Shown piece by piece: positions 47,865 to 59,545 of a stretch of DNA of 64,000 nucleotides (the first letter of the stretch is position 1; the number at the start of each line of letters is the position of its first letter). The translations under genes were made by a program, and so were the position numbers. Source of the DNA: Tetrapyrgos nigripes (Eukaryota > Basidiomycota > Agaricomycetes > Agaricales > Campanellaceae); the NCBI GenBank assembly GCA_013368315.1, contig JAACJM010000113.1:124001-188000 (forward strand). The letters run 5' to 3'. Under the pieces are notes generated by a model. It was given only the letters and a program-made list of their open reading frames with translations. It ran no database searches and was not told the origin of the DNA.

Positions 47865-49556
47865 TCAGTCAAAATACCAAACCATACCATTGTCACAGCC
47901 TGGTTCAGGAGCAAATAATACTGCACCACTAGTAATAGCCATCCGCTGAACGTCGAAAGTCGAGATTACCTTTCCCAGCTTCAAGAATGACTGCACAAAT
48001 CCAAAGGGCCTTCCACGCTCACTCGGTGCTTCATCAAACAACAACGGTGGGTTTTGCTTCTCCTTCTCTTCAAGCTCACGAAGGTGGTCTTGCCATTCGG
48101 GGGGTGCCGTGCTCTCGCCGTACCAGCGCGATCCTGCCCGTCTAGGATACTCCGCATCTCTAGTGTCTCTACCCATCTGAACCCCTGCCTCCAGCGCGTA
48201 AAACCGACGTGTGACGATTTTGACTCGTGCGCCTGCCTCCCTCAGCTCATTGGTCAGGTCCTCTCTTTCTTGGGGGGTGGTGTCCAGAAAAGCCCCGACA
48301 TGGTCCTGGTCAAAGTCCAAGACATAGAACACGTATCCACTGGCGATACTTTGACATACGAGTACACGATTACCATCGATGGCGGGCAGGGAGCCGGGTA
48401 GACAAAATGGGAGGACTCGTATGTTGTAGTCCAAAAGTAGGCGTCCTATGTAATGCAAGCGACCGTCTCGGGGATGATCCTGGTCGGTGGTAATGCTTAA
48501 GAAACTTTATGGAGAGAAAAAAAGAATATACCACGTACGGGAATGTCTGCCGTCAAGACACTCTTATCAAAGACCGCAATCCTGTCGAAAGAATGCACAA
48601 GGATATTGCTGAACTCGCTGCTCCCTGGTTCACCAACTGATCTACCTATAATCTGGAATTCCAGTGATGTACCTCCAGGTGAAAAGCTCTTTTCTTCTTC
48701 GGATTGGTCCATAATACACATCAGTAGAGGACCTTGGGGGTCATCATGAACGCAAGCCAACGCGACCCGATGTTCCGTAAAGAAGTGAAATTCCGCCCCG
48801 TGCTGTGTGTTGTTGAGATCGAGAAGTTGAAGTTAGTGTTTTCCGAATGATATTGTACAAGAATAACTTACCTGGGGATTATTGGGAATAGTAATACGCC
48901 TCAGACTTTCCGTGTCTGCATCCCATTCGATGATCTGATCAGCAGTCAGATCTCGGATATCTGGATATTCGCCGTTGCCATCGCTGAGTGGGTTTGCGTA
49001 CTGATAGATAGCATCGAAATTTGTAGGACCGGAGGAGGCACAAATGGCCACTTTCTGACCGAAGGCACGAAGCTCACCCCAAACAGCTAGTGTAGGTACG
49101 ATTTTCTGTTTCACCAAGGATCCATCTAATGCATGTCGTCGTAAGTTGAGAACTTTTTCACTGTAAAGCAATCAGGAATCTAGTCATAATGACATGTCCT
49201 GTAAGAAAGTAAAGGTCAACGTACCCAATTACCCATTCTGCTGTAACAAACCCACTTCTCTTTTCAAGAAGGACGGCGCAGTGAGCGAAGTAGGGAAGCT
49301 CGGTGACTTTTGAGATGACTACCTCGCTCATTCCCTCGCGCTCGATTGGTTTTCGCGTGTCGGCCATGTAAATCAGCGTCCGTCTTGTGTCGCTCGAGAA
49401 CGGAAGCCAGTACAGGACAAGTCCATCCATTATCGATGTCAAACTCGACATTCCTGTCAGACCACAGAAAAATTCCCGTTGAGCGACCGCGTCTTCGGAA
49501 GGCCATACTAGTCTTGCAGACCTCACGGGCGTACCAGAATGCCAGTGAGAGACCAT
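47865..49556 (-). CDS. Unknown protein, tandem paralogue 2
   Basis: Second copy of the pair, in the same orientation, about 2.3 kb upstream of copy 1. It matches copy 1 block for block: MVSHWHSGTPVRSARLVWPS, SSLTSIMDGLVLYWLPFSSD, ELPYFAHCAVLLEKRSGFVT, EKVLNLRRHALDGSLVKQKI, DQIIEWDADTESLRRITIPN, ALACVHDDPQGPLLMCIMDQ, VHSFDRIAVFDKSVLTADIP, LLLDYNIRVLPFCLPGSLPA and RPFGFVQSFLKLGKVIST, ending NGMVWYFD. Intron positions agree. Both copies keep their frames, so both look functional. An upstream exon-like stretch (RFVRITIIRDRQVGAEGDVG) at 49638-49715 parallels that of copy 1. No F-box or catalytic motif is visible, and the role is unknown. Confidence 0.65.
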
Positions 49557-49966
49557 GAATGTTCAAGGTTTGCCTGTAAGTACGAAAATAGTCATTACAC
49601 TACTGAAAAATACTTCGATGGACGAAAATGTACGTACAAACTGGTAAACCGGATCGCCGACATCACCTTCAGCGCCCACCTGACGATCTCTGATTATGGT
49701 AATACGGACAAACCGAGAGGAATGTCGAACGCCTAGCTTTGAATACTTGATGAAACGCAGTTATGGCGCGATGTAAGGGAAAGAGGACGAGAGTAAGGTG
49801 AGAATTGACCATATCAAATCAATATTTCTGTCTGCTTCAAATATTATTGATACAAAATCCCTCATAAATCACAGCAAATCTCCAGATATAAGTAAGCAAA
49901 AAATAATAGCTAAGATGAAACCTTCAGATACCCTGCACCAAGCTCTCACCAAACTTCAATAACTGT
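49557..49966. other. Intergenic upstream of paralogue 2
   Basis: Contains the conserved exon-like stretch at 49638-49715 described with the paralogues, then 3' flank of the coiled-coil gene. No other gene is seen. Confidence 0.5.
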
Positions 49967-52900
49967 TCACCTTTTCTTCTTCTTCCCTCCCCTCGCACCC
50001 CCAGCACTTGCCCCACCAGGTCCACCGCCCCTCCCTTTCCCCTTGCCAGTATTCGGCGTAGGTACAGTTATAGGCGGCGTCGTCAACGTCCTCGTACTAT
50101 GGAAGCCCGAGGAAGCAGCATCCGAATCCTCATCCGAATCATGCGGTCTTAACAACTCCTCCACATTGGGAATGACAGGAGGTTCACTCTCGTCGGGACC
50201 ACCAGCAATGGCTCCCACATATCCAAAGTCGCCTGGCATGCCTCGAGGACCCAGAGGAGACGCAGGTCGATTAGGAGAAGGAGGATGAGGACTGCTGCTA
50301 CGACGACCTGGTGAAGGTGATGGTGGTCCTGTAGGTATGAATATCCCACCTGGCGTAGCGATTGGTGTACCAGGCATTGGAACAGAGTGCAGCATGTTGC
50401 TCGGTTGGGTACGAGGCGAGACAGGTAATGGGCGTGCTGCATCCGAGGCACTAAGGTACTCCCTAAACTCTCGTGGGTTTTCTTCGAATTGTTCGCTTTG
50501 AGGTGGGGTCTGGTGGTGTGGTACAAAATGGTGTCAATGAGGTGCATAGGACAGAGAGTAAGTGATTGAGTTAGAGAGTCAGAAATCCAAGCGAACGAAT
50601 GGATACACGCATGAAACTTACAGGTGATTCAATATCCACATTATAATTCGCACTGCTCTCTTCTGAATGCCACGATGGGGATGGGAACATTCCGCCGCCC
50701 ATATCGGGTTGCAGTGAACTGGGATACGGGCGAGTATATATACCTGCACTCATATGAGGACGTGCACTTGAAGGACCTGATGGAGCTTGGGTAGGTATTA
50801 CAGGCTAGTAATAGAGACAATCAGCGTTATGACTGGCAGAGTATGAAGAGTCAGAGAAAAAAGATTACTCACCGCGGGCTCCCTGTTATTGCCGCCATAC
50901 TCATCAGGCAAGTCATCCGGTCGAGAACGGGGTGTTTTCGTCAAAAACGATGTATCAGCCAATGGATCACTTCGTCGCGGGTTGAAGTTTGAAACTTCTG
51001 GTAATTCATCCGTTCTTGCCTTGGGTGTTTTATTAATGAAGGTGGTATCGTCGAGTATGTTGCTGGGTGCGTGTCCATGTCCATGTGTGTGCGCCTATTC
51101 AAAATGTGCGTTAGAAAATTTGCTTTATACCGAGTATAGTGCAACAAATTATGGGACGCTGATATAGAAATACCTACCGGTCCTCCACTTGCCACTGGCA
51201 TTGTCATCGGCATTGGCATTGAAGGGGTACGTCCTCTACTGATAGAACCGCCACTGACACCCTGTTGGGACGGTGAAGTCGATCTCTGATAAATTCCATA
51301 TTTATCAGGAGTCTTCGTACGTCTGGACGATGAAGCAGCGCTTGTTAAGGATGACTTCCTGTTCAGATTGTGCTCATGCGGTGACTGCGAATGATGACTA
51401 CGGTGGTCTTCCTGCCGGGACGGTGCTCGAGTTAAATGAGATGAATGAGGATGAGGATGAGGACTTGACCGTTGACTACGCTGTATGAGTAAAGAAACGT
51501 TTTAATGGTCAAAACAGAGATGCCCAAATAGAAAAATCTCTCACTAAAGAAGTATTGCGATGAAGATCTTGTGCACCTGCACCTGAACTGTTCATCGAAG
51601 GAATGGGACTGTTTCGTTCACTAGCGACTTCGGGTATCGCGCTCATTGGACTGTGTTTCGGGAACCCATCATTGACGTTGACCATCTCAAATTGAGATAT
51701 CGTCGTCGAATTGGATTCTGGTGAACCAGGATGATGATGTCGATGTGAATGCGAATGTGATTGGGGATGGGGATGGGGATGGGGATGGGGATGAGAACGG
51801 GGATGGGGATGGGGATGGGGATGAGAATGCATCATGTTGACGGTATATAGTGCTCCTGGAGGAGGTACGAGCTTGGCCTCGTCTTTCAGCGGGACAAAAG
51901 AGGGACCAGGAGAGGGTATAGGAGGTGGAGGTGCGAGTTCATGTGAAGGTGGTAGTACGATATCTCCAGAAGCACCAGTTATGGGAATGAAACCTTCGGG
52001 AGGTATCTGAACTGGTGGATGACGAGGAGAAGGTGGAGCATTGTGGATGATGATGGGACGGATGTCCCCCGTTGGAGGTCTAGGATTGGGAATGGGAATT
52101 GGTGGTGGATCATCATCATCATCATCATCATCGTGAGGATGAGCCACATCTTGAGGTGGAGGAGCAGATGGTGGATTATGAGCAACGGGTGTTTCTGGTC
52201 GTGTAAAGACCGTGAAGTCCGTTGTAGATGATTGCCTTCGCGTCTCGTCGTCAGTACGATAGTAAAAGCTATCTCCATCCCCCCCCATAGTGCTTGATTC
52301 CCGACGACCTGTATCAGGAAGAACGGCTTGTTCGGTAAGCTGGTCGCTCATAGTGAGGAACGCTTCGGCCTCAGCTCTTGCCCTCTCCATTCCTTGTATA
52401 AAACCTTCCTTCATGCCCTCGTCCTTCCATTCACGAGCAAGCAATTCTTGGCTTAATCTGTCTTTCGCGTTCTTTGTATCTGAGACAAGTTTTTCTGCTT
52501 CGACCCTCCTTGCATTGAGCTCGTCGATAAATCTTTGACCTCTCCGAATCTCTGCCTTGGCAGTGTTGAGATGAAATTCGTACAATCTGCGTTGACTATG
52601 TGAACAGTGCCATATCAAGAGTTCGGTCCACACTCACTTTAATTGACCTCTTAACCTAGTGACTTCGTGCAGTGCTTCTAATCTCTCCTGGTTCATCGTC
52701 ATGAACTTCCTTGTAACTTCGACCAACTCATTCTCCGCCTTTTCAGTTCGTAAACCTTGGCGAGTCAGCTCTGTCCGCAAGTCTTCAACCAACTGGCGTA
52801 GTTGGCGATTATCATCCTTCTCGAGAGCGAGAAGAACAGCAAGGTTATGGAGTTCTTTCTTTTCCTTCTTCAAGCTTGTTGTTGAAGTGCGTCGAGATGG

Positions 52901-52999
52901 CTGACCAGACGTGTTAGACGCAGTACCGACGCTTCCCATAGAGTATGTAGAGGAACCGCGAGGTCGAATTGGCAAAGGGCTTATATTCTCGTCAGCCAT
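49967..52999 (-). CDS. Coiled-coil, proline-rich and His-Pro repeat protein
   Basis: A long protein of unknown function. The start is MADENISPLPIRPRGSSTYS. Residues ~45-230 form a coiled coil (LALEKDDNRQLRQLVEDLRT, AENELVEVTRKFMTMNQERL, KAEIRRGQRFIDELNARRVE). Next come an Asp8 run and Pro-rich segments (DDPPPIPIPNPRPPTGD), then a His-Pro repeat of about 25 residues. The later exons read THGHGHAPSNILDDTTFINK, SDPLADTSFLTKTPRSRPDD, and a Pro/Ser/Gly tail that ends GGARGGKKKKR. The duplicated 'D-T-x-F-[IL]-x-K-T-P-[KR]-[AS]-R-x-D-[ED]-L-P' motif in the later exons is a distinct short repeat. At least seven introns. The exon order is clear but I know no family name. The Arg/Ser start and polar body suggest a scaffold; this is inference. 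Confidence 0.65.
51762..51824. repeat. In-frame ggggat hexamer microsatellite
   Basis: About ten copies of ggggat(g), interrupted once (gagaac), lie inside the coiled-coil/proline-rich gene. On the coding strand they encode alternating His and Pro. The unit keeps the frame, so copy-number change would lengthen or shorten the His-Pro tract without a frameshift. Confidence 0.85.
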
Positions 53000-53526
53000 G
53001 TTAGCAGGCTAAATGCAACGTGAAAGACATGTCTTTTCGATCAGCCTGCCATGCAAAAATGAGGTCAGGCAACTCACCCTGTGCATAACGCGGTTTATGT
53101 CTGAGAGATGAGGTTATGAAGAAGGAAACATGCTGATATGTGGACAATGATTCGCGTAAAAGAACAATGAGGCATAATTAGGCGCCCGTGGGCCATGAGA
53201 GAATTTGCAAAACCTATTGTGGCGGTTCTTTGGATGAATAGTCCATGGCAAACCAATTGCAAACACTCGTCGTACCCCATTATGTTGGCCTTGGTTTTTC
53301 ATACTCAGTGTTTCCTTGAATGGCTTGACATTGCCAGCCTTTGCGCTTTGACCTAGGGCACCTGCACAAATACTGCACCAGCATCGACAAGAATGAAATC
53401 AGCATTTCATATGCAGTCAAATTCTCGCTCTCTGTTGACCACGACTTACATACCCTCTTGCATATCAGCTACTACTTGACTCAAAGATGAACACCACGAT
53501 CCACAATTCTTACTAGACCGACCGAT
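53000..53526. other. Divergent promoter region
   Basis: Between the start of the coiled-coil gene and the doubtful gene at 53527. Short minus-strand frames at 53095-53302 have no motif. Nothing else is seen. Confidence 0.5.
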
Positions 53527-54178
53527 ATGCCGTACCTTTTCAACAACGGAGGATACACCTACAGTGACGCATGCAAAGCCGTCCTACAACCTTACGACGG
53601 CAACTGGCACCACTATCACACATCTCTAAAATGCCACTGTGGCTCTCCAGAACTCATTATCTTGCTTCACTCAGCGACAGACATCTTACCATCTGGCAAA
53701 TCGTGGAAAATAACTCTCGCGGTCTGGAAGAGCCAGTACGTCTCCTCGTGACATCCAAAGAGGCTCCTGCCTTTCCTGGAGACCAATGGGAACATAATCT
53801 TGCCGACGACTACGTCGACTTCGACGTCCTCTTACATTTTGACAATGACTTCACCCACGGCTTCAATCTTCAGAAAATGTCTTCCTCCTTTGATTGGAGG
53901 GACGCTTTCGATGTTCACGCCTGGGAAAGATGAAAGTGCTTCTTTCCCGAGCGTAAAGTCGAGCTTAGACGCTATCGGAAACACATTACTACTCCTTCAA
54001 ACCTGTGTTTCAGTGGAAAGCTCTCCACTACGACCGTGCTGTCCGTCGTCTCGTTGCTTCGGATGCTAGCATCCTTGTGGAAGAGTTTGGGAAATTCGGT
54101 GCTTGTCAACAGTCTCATTTGCAGTCGTCTGTGGGCTCATCAGCTGTAGGCGCAGGAAATGTAGGGAGGTTTGGATGA
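53527..54178 (+). CDS. Hypothetical or broken gene
   Basis: Three overlapping + frames look coding but do not join cleanly. The first opens MPYLFNNGGYTYSDACKAVL. The second runs from 53631 as MPLWLSRTHYLASLSDRHLT, IWQIVENNSRGLEEPVRLLV and LADDYVDFDVLLHFDNDFTH to a TGA after DVHAWER. The third carries MFTPGKDESASFPS, which joins over a 62-base intron (gtaaag to ttcag) to WKALHYDRAVRRLVASDASI and LVEEFGKFGACQQ, stopping at 54178. The shifts between frames have no good intron. Either small exons were missed or the gene is decayed. No family is recognised. Confidence 0.35.
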
Positions 54179-54371
54179 CAGAGAAACAAGCGACGAAAAG
54201 AGGTCCGATGCAGCTATAGTGCCATGGAATGCAACCGAGAGCATATCTGTTCCAAGTGCAAGCTGTCTGCGCAGAGCACTTTGTTCTGGAGTGCAAGAAT
54301 ATCGTGTAATTCGGCATTGTAGGTATGTACAGTCAGAATAACCCTACCATATATCAAACTACAGTATGTAC

Positions 54372-56834
54372 TCAAGCTGTCCAGTAATAAAGCCTCCACA
54401 GAATCTTAGACCATAGAGGGCTCCCCTTTAGCCTCCTTTGTCTGACCTCATCATCCCTTTGATCCTGTCCAGTAGAATCCTCTTCATACTCATCCTTCTT
54501 CAGATCGACAGTATGAATATCCACCATATCGGTATACCACCATGACCACAATCTCGTTCTCTTTCTCCTTGCCCTTGCCCTTGCTCTATTTTCATCACCA
54601 ACATCTTGAACGTCTAGAAGCGGTGTTAAAACGGTAGTTTCACGATAACAGAGTGCGCCAGAGAAGCCTTCATTACCATTGTCTTCTTCGTCACGATCGC
54701 GATCGTTCGATTCCTGTTCTTGTTCGTCCAATTTTGATTGGGGAATAGGTCGTCGTATGAGCAACCATGTGAAGTACATGACAATCATGATGGGTATTTC
54801 AACGTAGAAGGAGACGAAATCCACGGCTGTGAAGGTGGGTATGATGGAAGCCCAGCCTTGCACCAATATCAGAAAGGCAACACTAATGACCTGCACTTCC
54901 GTAAGGACAAGTGCCGTAGCACAAATATGGTAATAACACCCACCACGAAATATGGTCCCCAAGGCCAGGTCCACGCAGCACGGAATTTGAGCTCATCCAA
55001 CGAACGTCCTTGCGCGATCCAAGCTTTTCGGAACCTCCAGCTTGCCAGTCCGATAGAAAACCATGCAATCTGACAGAGATTGTTCAGCATTCGTTTCTGA
55101 ATGGACATATCAGTGAACGAAAACCTGATTGGATACTCCGACAATGTTTTGTAACCACCCCCATAGAGCTCCGCTGCCAATGAAACTACTCCCGAAACAT
55201 AGTCCGCTAATGCTACTTGTAGCAAGCAGTGCAAAAAGGGGTACGCCTCGGGATGTAGTCCGTGAAAATATTGCAGGAGCTTGACGAGGGGTGGTGGTAG
55301 ATAAACCTGGCATGCATCGTGTCCGTCAGAGCAGACCCATAATTCAGGCGATGAAACGAACCATAAAGCACACGAGTACCAGCGAACAGGGCGTGATTTC
55401 CAGCGGAAAGGACAGACGTCAGAATAACACTGTTCATGAACGAAGCCGCCACCGCTTAAAGTAAAAATATGAAACTGCAATGCTTTCGAAGTTATGGATT
55501 GACATACTGGAACCAGCTGCTTCGAAAACGAGGGTGAAAGGAGAGGTAGTACTGCTTCGGTTAGACAGATTGGGGTAGTCCCAGGGGACTTGAAATGAGA
55601 CACTAGTAATGAACCACTGCGTTGACGAAGATACTTAATCGCTTACCATTCAGGCCGATAAGCAAGATACTCAAAAGGTAGAACAGCAAGATCCTAAAGG
55701 TCCCGTCAATACGCTAGTTGGAGGAGATCACTGCATTCCCTCACCGCCAAAATACGAATCGTACAACCCTGGGCATGTTCTTTGAAGGATTCTTGGTCTC
55801 TCCCGCGGTGATACCCAAGCTTTCAGTGCCTCCATCTGCAATTGAATACGGATCAATTCGTGTCATTAATTTGTTATAGGCGTAAACAAACGTACATGCA
55901 AAACTGGCGGTCACAAAAACTGAGGCAAAGCCTCTAAATCCATCTACAAATGGTGCACCAGGAATATGCCAGTATCTGGCTCCAATGTACTCGTGTTGCT
56001 GGTTGACCCCCACGTTCACAAGTATTCCCAAAATGATGAATACCACGATGGTGGCCACCTTCAGCGTGGAAAGCCAGTATTCTGCATGGAAGATCATCAA
56101 TAACACATATTCTAAAATACTGACTACATATTACATACCTAGTTCACCGTATGCCTTCACGTGAATCGCATTGATGGCGACGAGGAAAAGCCAAAAAACC
56201 AGACTGACAATCCAGGCGTGCTCGACACTCCAAAAGTTCATGACCAACTGTGCAGCGGTAAGGTCTGAAGCGACAGAAACTGCATCATTGAACCAGTAGT
56301 TCCATGAAAGTGCAAATCTGGAATCATATTCCCAGTCGTCCAATTTTAATTCAGGTAAGGATGCAGAAGCAAGTACGCACATACCCGTAGCTGGGGGAAA
56401 AAAATCGGGTTGCATAAGCGTTGAATGAACCTGCTACAGGATATTGGGTTGCCATTTCACCGAGAAGCAACAGAGTTACATATACAATGAACCCAATGAT
56501 GGCATAGCAGATCAGGATGCTGGCAGGTCCACCGGTAGCAAGAGATTTTCCCGTTCCAAGGAAAAGACCGGTCCCTATCGAGTAAAAGATGATTTCTCTC
56601 ATCATGGGCATTAAGAAAAGACTCACCAATAGTGCCTGCAATTGCAATCATCTGCACTTGACGAGCAGACAAACCACGATGGAGCTGAGTTTGCAATGGT
56701 GCTGGATTGCGAAGGACGTTAGCTTCAGCATCAACATCGTGATTCCCGAGCTCTGAACGGTCGGTAGCGCCATAGTTGTCTTTCATAGAAGACGCCATCG
56801 GAGCTCTTACTGAAGAGAGTGAGGTGGAGGGCAA
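54372..56834 (-). CDS. Amino acid permease (APC superfamily, YAT type)
   Basis: A fungal amino acid/proton symporter of the plasma membrane with about twelve helices. The cytosolic N-terminus ends QLHRGLSARQVQMIAIAGTI. The family motif G-T-I-G-T-G-L-F-L-G-T-G is split by an intron. Helices follow in ASILICYAIIGFIVYVTLLL, GEMATQYPVAGSFNAYATRF, ALSWNYWFNDAVSVASDLTA, VATIVVFIILGILVNVGVN and LTSVLSAGNHALFAGTRVLY. Later ones are VPLFALLATSSISGLCFGSS, IAWFSIGLASWRFRKAW and VEIPIMIVMYFTWLLIRRPI. The C-terminal tail is long (~130 residues) and rich in Arg, Asp and Glu, which is unusual for the group and may be regulatory. About nine introns; the helix exons are short. Substrate specificity cannot be read. 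Confidence 0.9.
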
Positions 56835-57475
56835 GAGTCAAGCCTGGACATTCTGTAGTACCGATTGGGTATGTACCGATGACTACATATTCGCTATTCA
56901 TTGCGTCATTCCAAAAAAGGTAGCTACTGGCAGCCTACTGGCACCTACTGAATATGAATGCTCAGCGTATGTAGTTGTGTACCTGTACGCATCAAACCGC
57001 ATCGGGTTCACGTATATTGAACGAGACAGTCTTGAGAAAATCAGATCCAGTACCTCGGAGAAGGAGGGGAAGTGTACATATTACCCTGGCTTGGACCATT
57101 AATGCGCGGGGGGTCCGGAAGGCATTCCAGTGTAATCAACTAACATTATGTACTACATATATAGCTGCTGGCACCACAGCACGATCATCCTAGTACACGT
57201 ACTCAAGAGCCATGCGGAACAGAATGAAAAAAAGTCCATTATCGATTTCATGCGACGATTAAACGAGGATACAACTGGCCGAGTTTTCAAAATACTAGCT
57301 ATGCAAGATAGAATAACGATAGGAAGATAGTGAGATACACACCCTGGTGTCCAAGGTAAGATATCTCCACAGAGGGAAACGGAAGAAAAATAATCGAAAA
57401 TGAGTTCCAAGACCAAATCAACGAATGCCCCAAGTTTGTTTCAAAACCCAGAATGGGTATGTGTCCAACCATCGC
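56835..57475. other. Permease promoter and guanylyltransferase 3' flank
   Basis: Short open frames on both strands carry no motif. The repeated word ctactgg(c/a) appears several times near 56925-56950. No gene is seen. Confidence 0.5.
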
Positions 57476-59182
57476 TCAAAGGAGTTGTTTCCAGCCTGCG
57501 TCCTTGGCTTTCTTGACGATACGCTTGACCTCTTGAGATCGAGCACGAGTGGTAACGAGTAAGCAATCAGGCATGTCCACGATGACCAAGTCGTCAACTC
57601 CCAAGCAAGAAATGAGACGACCAGATCCTGGCACAACTATACCACCAGCTACTTGATCCGTAAGCACTGCAAGTTATAAACACATATCAGTCAAATGCAG
57701 TAATGGAGAAGTGGCTGTTATTACCCAAGGAGCTATCTCCAAGTATACGCGGTTGATTTGCTTCAGCAGGCAGGAGGTCAGTCAGCGACGAGAAATCTCC
57801 GACATCGTCCCAACCTAGACAACACATGAGGGCTTATTTTGCCAAGGAAGTGCCTACAATACTCACCGAATGTAGCAGGTACGACAGCCACGCGCCCTTC
57901 AGCAGCTGCAGGTTCTGCAACTGCATTGTCGATCGGAATTTTCTCCAAGGATGGCCAAATCTCATCCAAAACGGCTTGCCTTTTCGTCACATTATCCCAC
58001 ACCTCTCCAATTTTCTCCAGTCCCTCAGCCATTTCCGGTCGGTACTCCTTGAGCAGACGAAGAAGGAAAGCGGCTTTAGTCACGAACATACCCGCATTCC
58101 ATCGATATCTACCAGTAGACATGTATGCTGCGGCTGTGCGTGCATCAGGCTTCTCTTTGAAACTTTCTACAAGCCGGGCGTTAGGAGCCTCGTTCAAGAG
58201 AAGCTTCTCGCCTAGTCGGATATAACCAAAACCCGTTGACGGATGAGAAGGGGCGATTCCGATTGTGACCAAGTAGTCATTGCGAGCAACTTCAACCGCT
58301 TCGGCCACTCCAGAAAGGAACGCCTCGTCTCCAGAAATCATATGGTCCGCAGCAAAAGACCCGATGACCGCGTCTGGGTCACGGCGTGCAAGAATTGCGG
58401 CGGCGAGACCAATAGCTGCCATGGAATCTTTCGGTCCAGGCTCGCAAAACAGGTTCTCAGGAAGAAGGTCCGGAAGTTGCTCGCCAATGCTCTTGACGTG
58501 ACTCGGCCCAGCTACAATCGTTGTTCTCGCTGCCGAAGTAAGGGGAAGCAAACGATCCCAAGTCGCTTGGATGAGAGACCGGCCTTTGAGAGTGAGATCG
58601 AGAAGGAATTTCGGATGCCCTTCCCGGGAAAGGGGCCAAAGACGTGTACCCGCACCACCTGCAGGGATAACCACATAGAATCCAGGTATATCACGATTGC
58701 CGTAAGAGAATGACTGCAGCACGTTGTCGCCCAACGGAGAAGGGTGATGGACCTGCGTTGTCGAAAGTGAAGAAATAGAAGCGGGAATAGCAGGTGTCAA
58801 GAAAGGACTTTTGGCGCGTAATTGCGGACTAGACGGCGCAGCAGGTGTCATGAACCCGGGCGTGCGGTGACCATGGCCGTTGGTCTGAAATTATACAGGA
58901 TCAACGACTTCCCGACGAGCACGCTGGTGTTAGATACGTACTAGAGATCCTTCACGCACTTGACGCTCTAGACTAACATTGGCTTGCCTAAGTTCCGAAC
59001 ATTCATTTTTGAGTTCTGCTATGTCTTGTTGCTGAAAGCAGTCGTGAGCAAAGGAATGGTAGAATAGAGGAAAGAACTCGTGCCGATTGTTGCAACAAGG
59101 ATAGGATACTCTGAAACATGTTCTCGACAGAGGCCTGCCCAGCAGGCATAGCGGAAGAGCCGGGAGTGGTCATGGTGGACAT
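57476..59182 (-). CDS. Mannose-1-phosphate guanylyltransferase, bacterial ManC type
   Basis: Makes GDP-mannose from mannose-1-phosphate and GTP, for glycan and cell-wall synthesis. The nucleotide motif is PAGGAGTRLWPLSR with the Lys in GHPKFLLDL. EPGPKDSMAAIGLAAAILAR, SFAADHMISGDEAF, GIAPSHPSTGFGYIRLGE and FKEKPDARTAAAYMSTGRYR (then WNAGMF) follow. The WDDVGDF motif lies in the next exon. The C-terminus reads VVPGSGRLISCLGVDDLVIV and ends DAGWKQLL. These motifs (LWPLSR, WNAGMF, WDDVGDF) are those of the bacterial ManC/type II group, not the usual eukaryotic enzyme, and there is no C-terminal isomerase domain. An N-terminal extension of ~90 residues holds a short coiled coil (LKNECSELRQANVSLERQVR) and a Pro/Ser stretch. 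The start MSTMTTPGSS gives the longest sensible first exon; the exon 1-2 join uses the acceptor in gacatag. Confidence 0.85.
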
Positions 59183-59545
59183 TAGGATAGGGAGACAACT
59201 GAAAGAACGACGAGAACTTTATATGTCTGCACTGTAGCGGGTCTTCCGGAGGTCTATAATTATGCACGTGGCATACGTATTTACATACATTTCCGTCCCG
59301 TCGCAGCCTTCCACGTTCGAGCCCTTCGCCTACTCATTTCACTCAGGGTTTCCCTCGTCACATTCAATCTGTCTCTCAGTACAGTCTATAAGTTCAACCG
59401 CACCCAGGACCTACATGTCTTTACTACAATTTCTCTCCATCGCCGGTTTGCAGTGCGAGTTTGGGTATACGCAGGGGTCAATCTATCAAAGGAACAGATC
59501 TTTCGTACATCTTCACTAGAACATCAGTATCAACTTGACACATTG
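59183..59545. other. Intergenic, guanylyltransferase promoter
   Basis: Bases 59270-59545 on the + strand stay open in one frame but show no motif. No gene is called. Confidence 0.5.
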
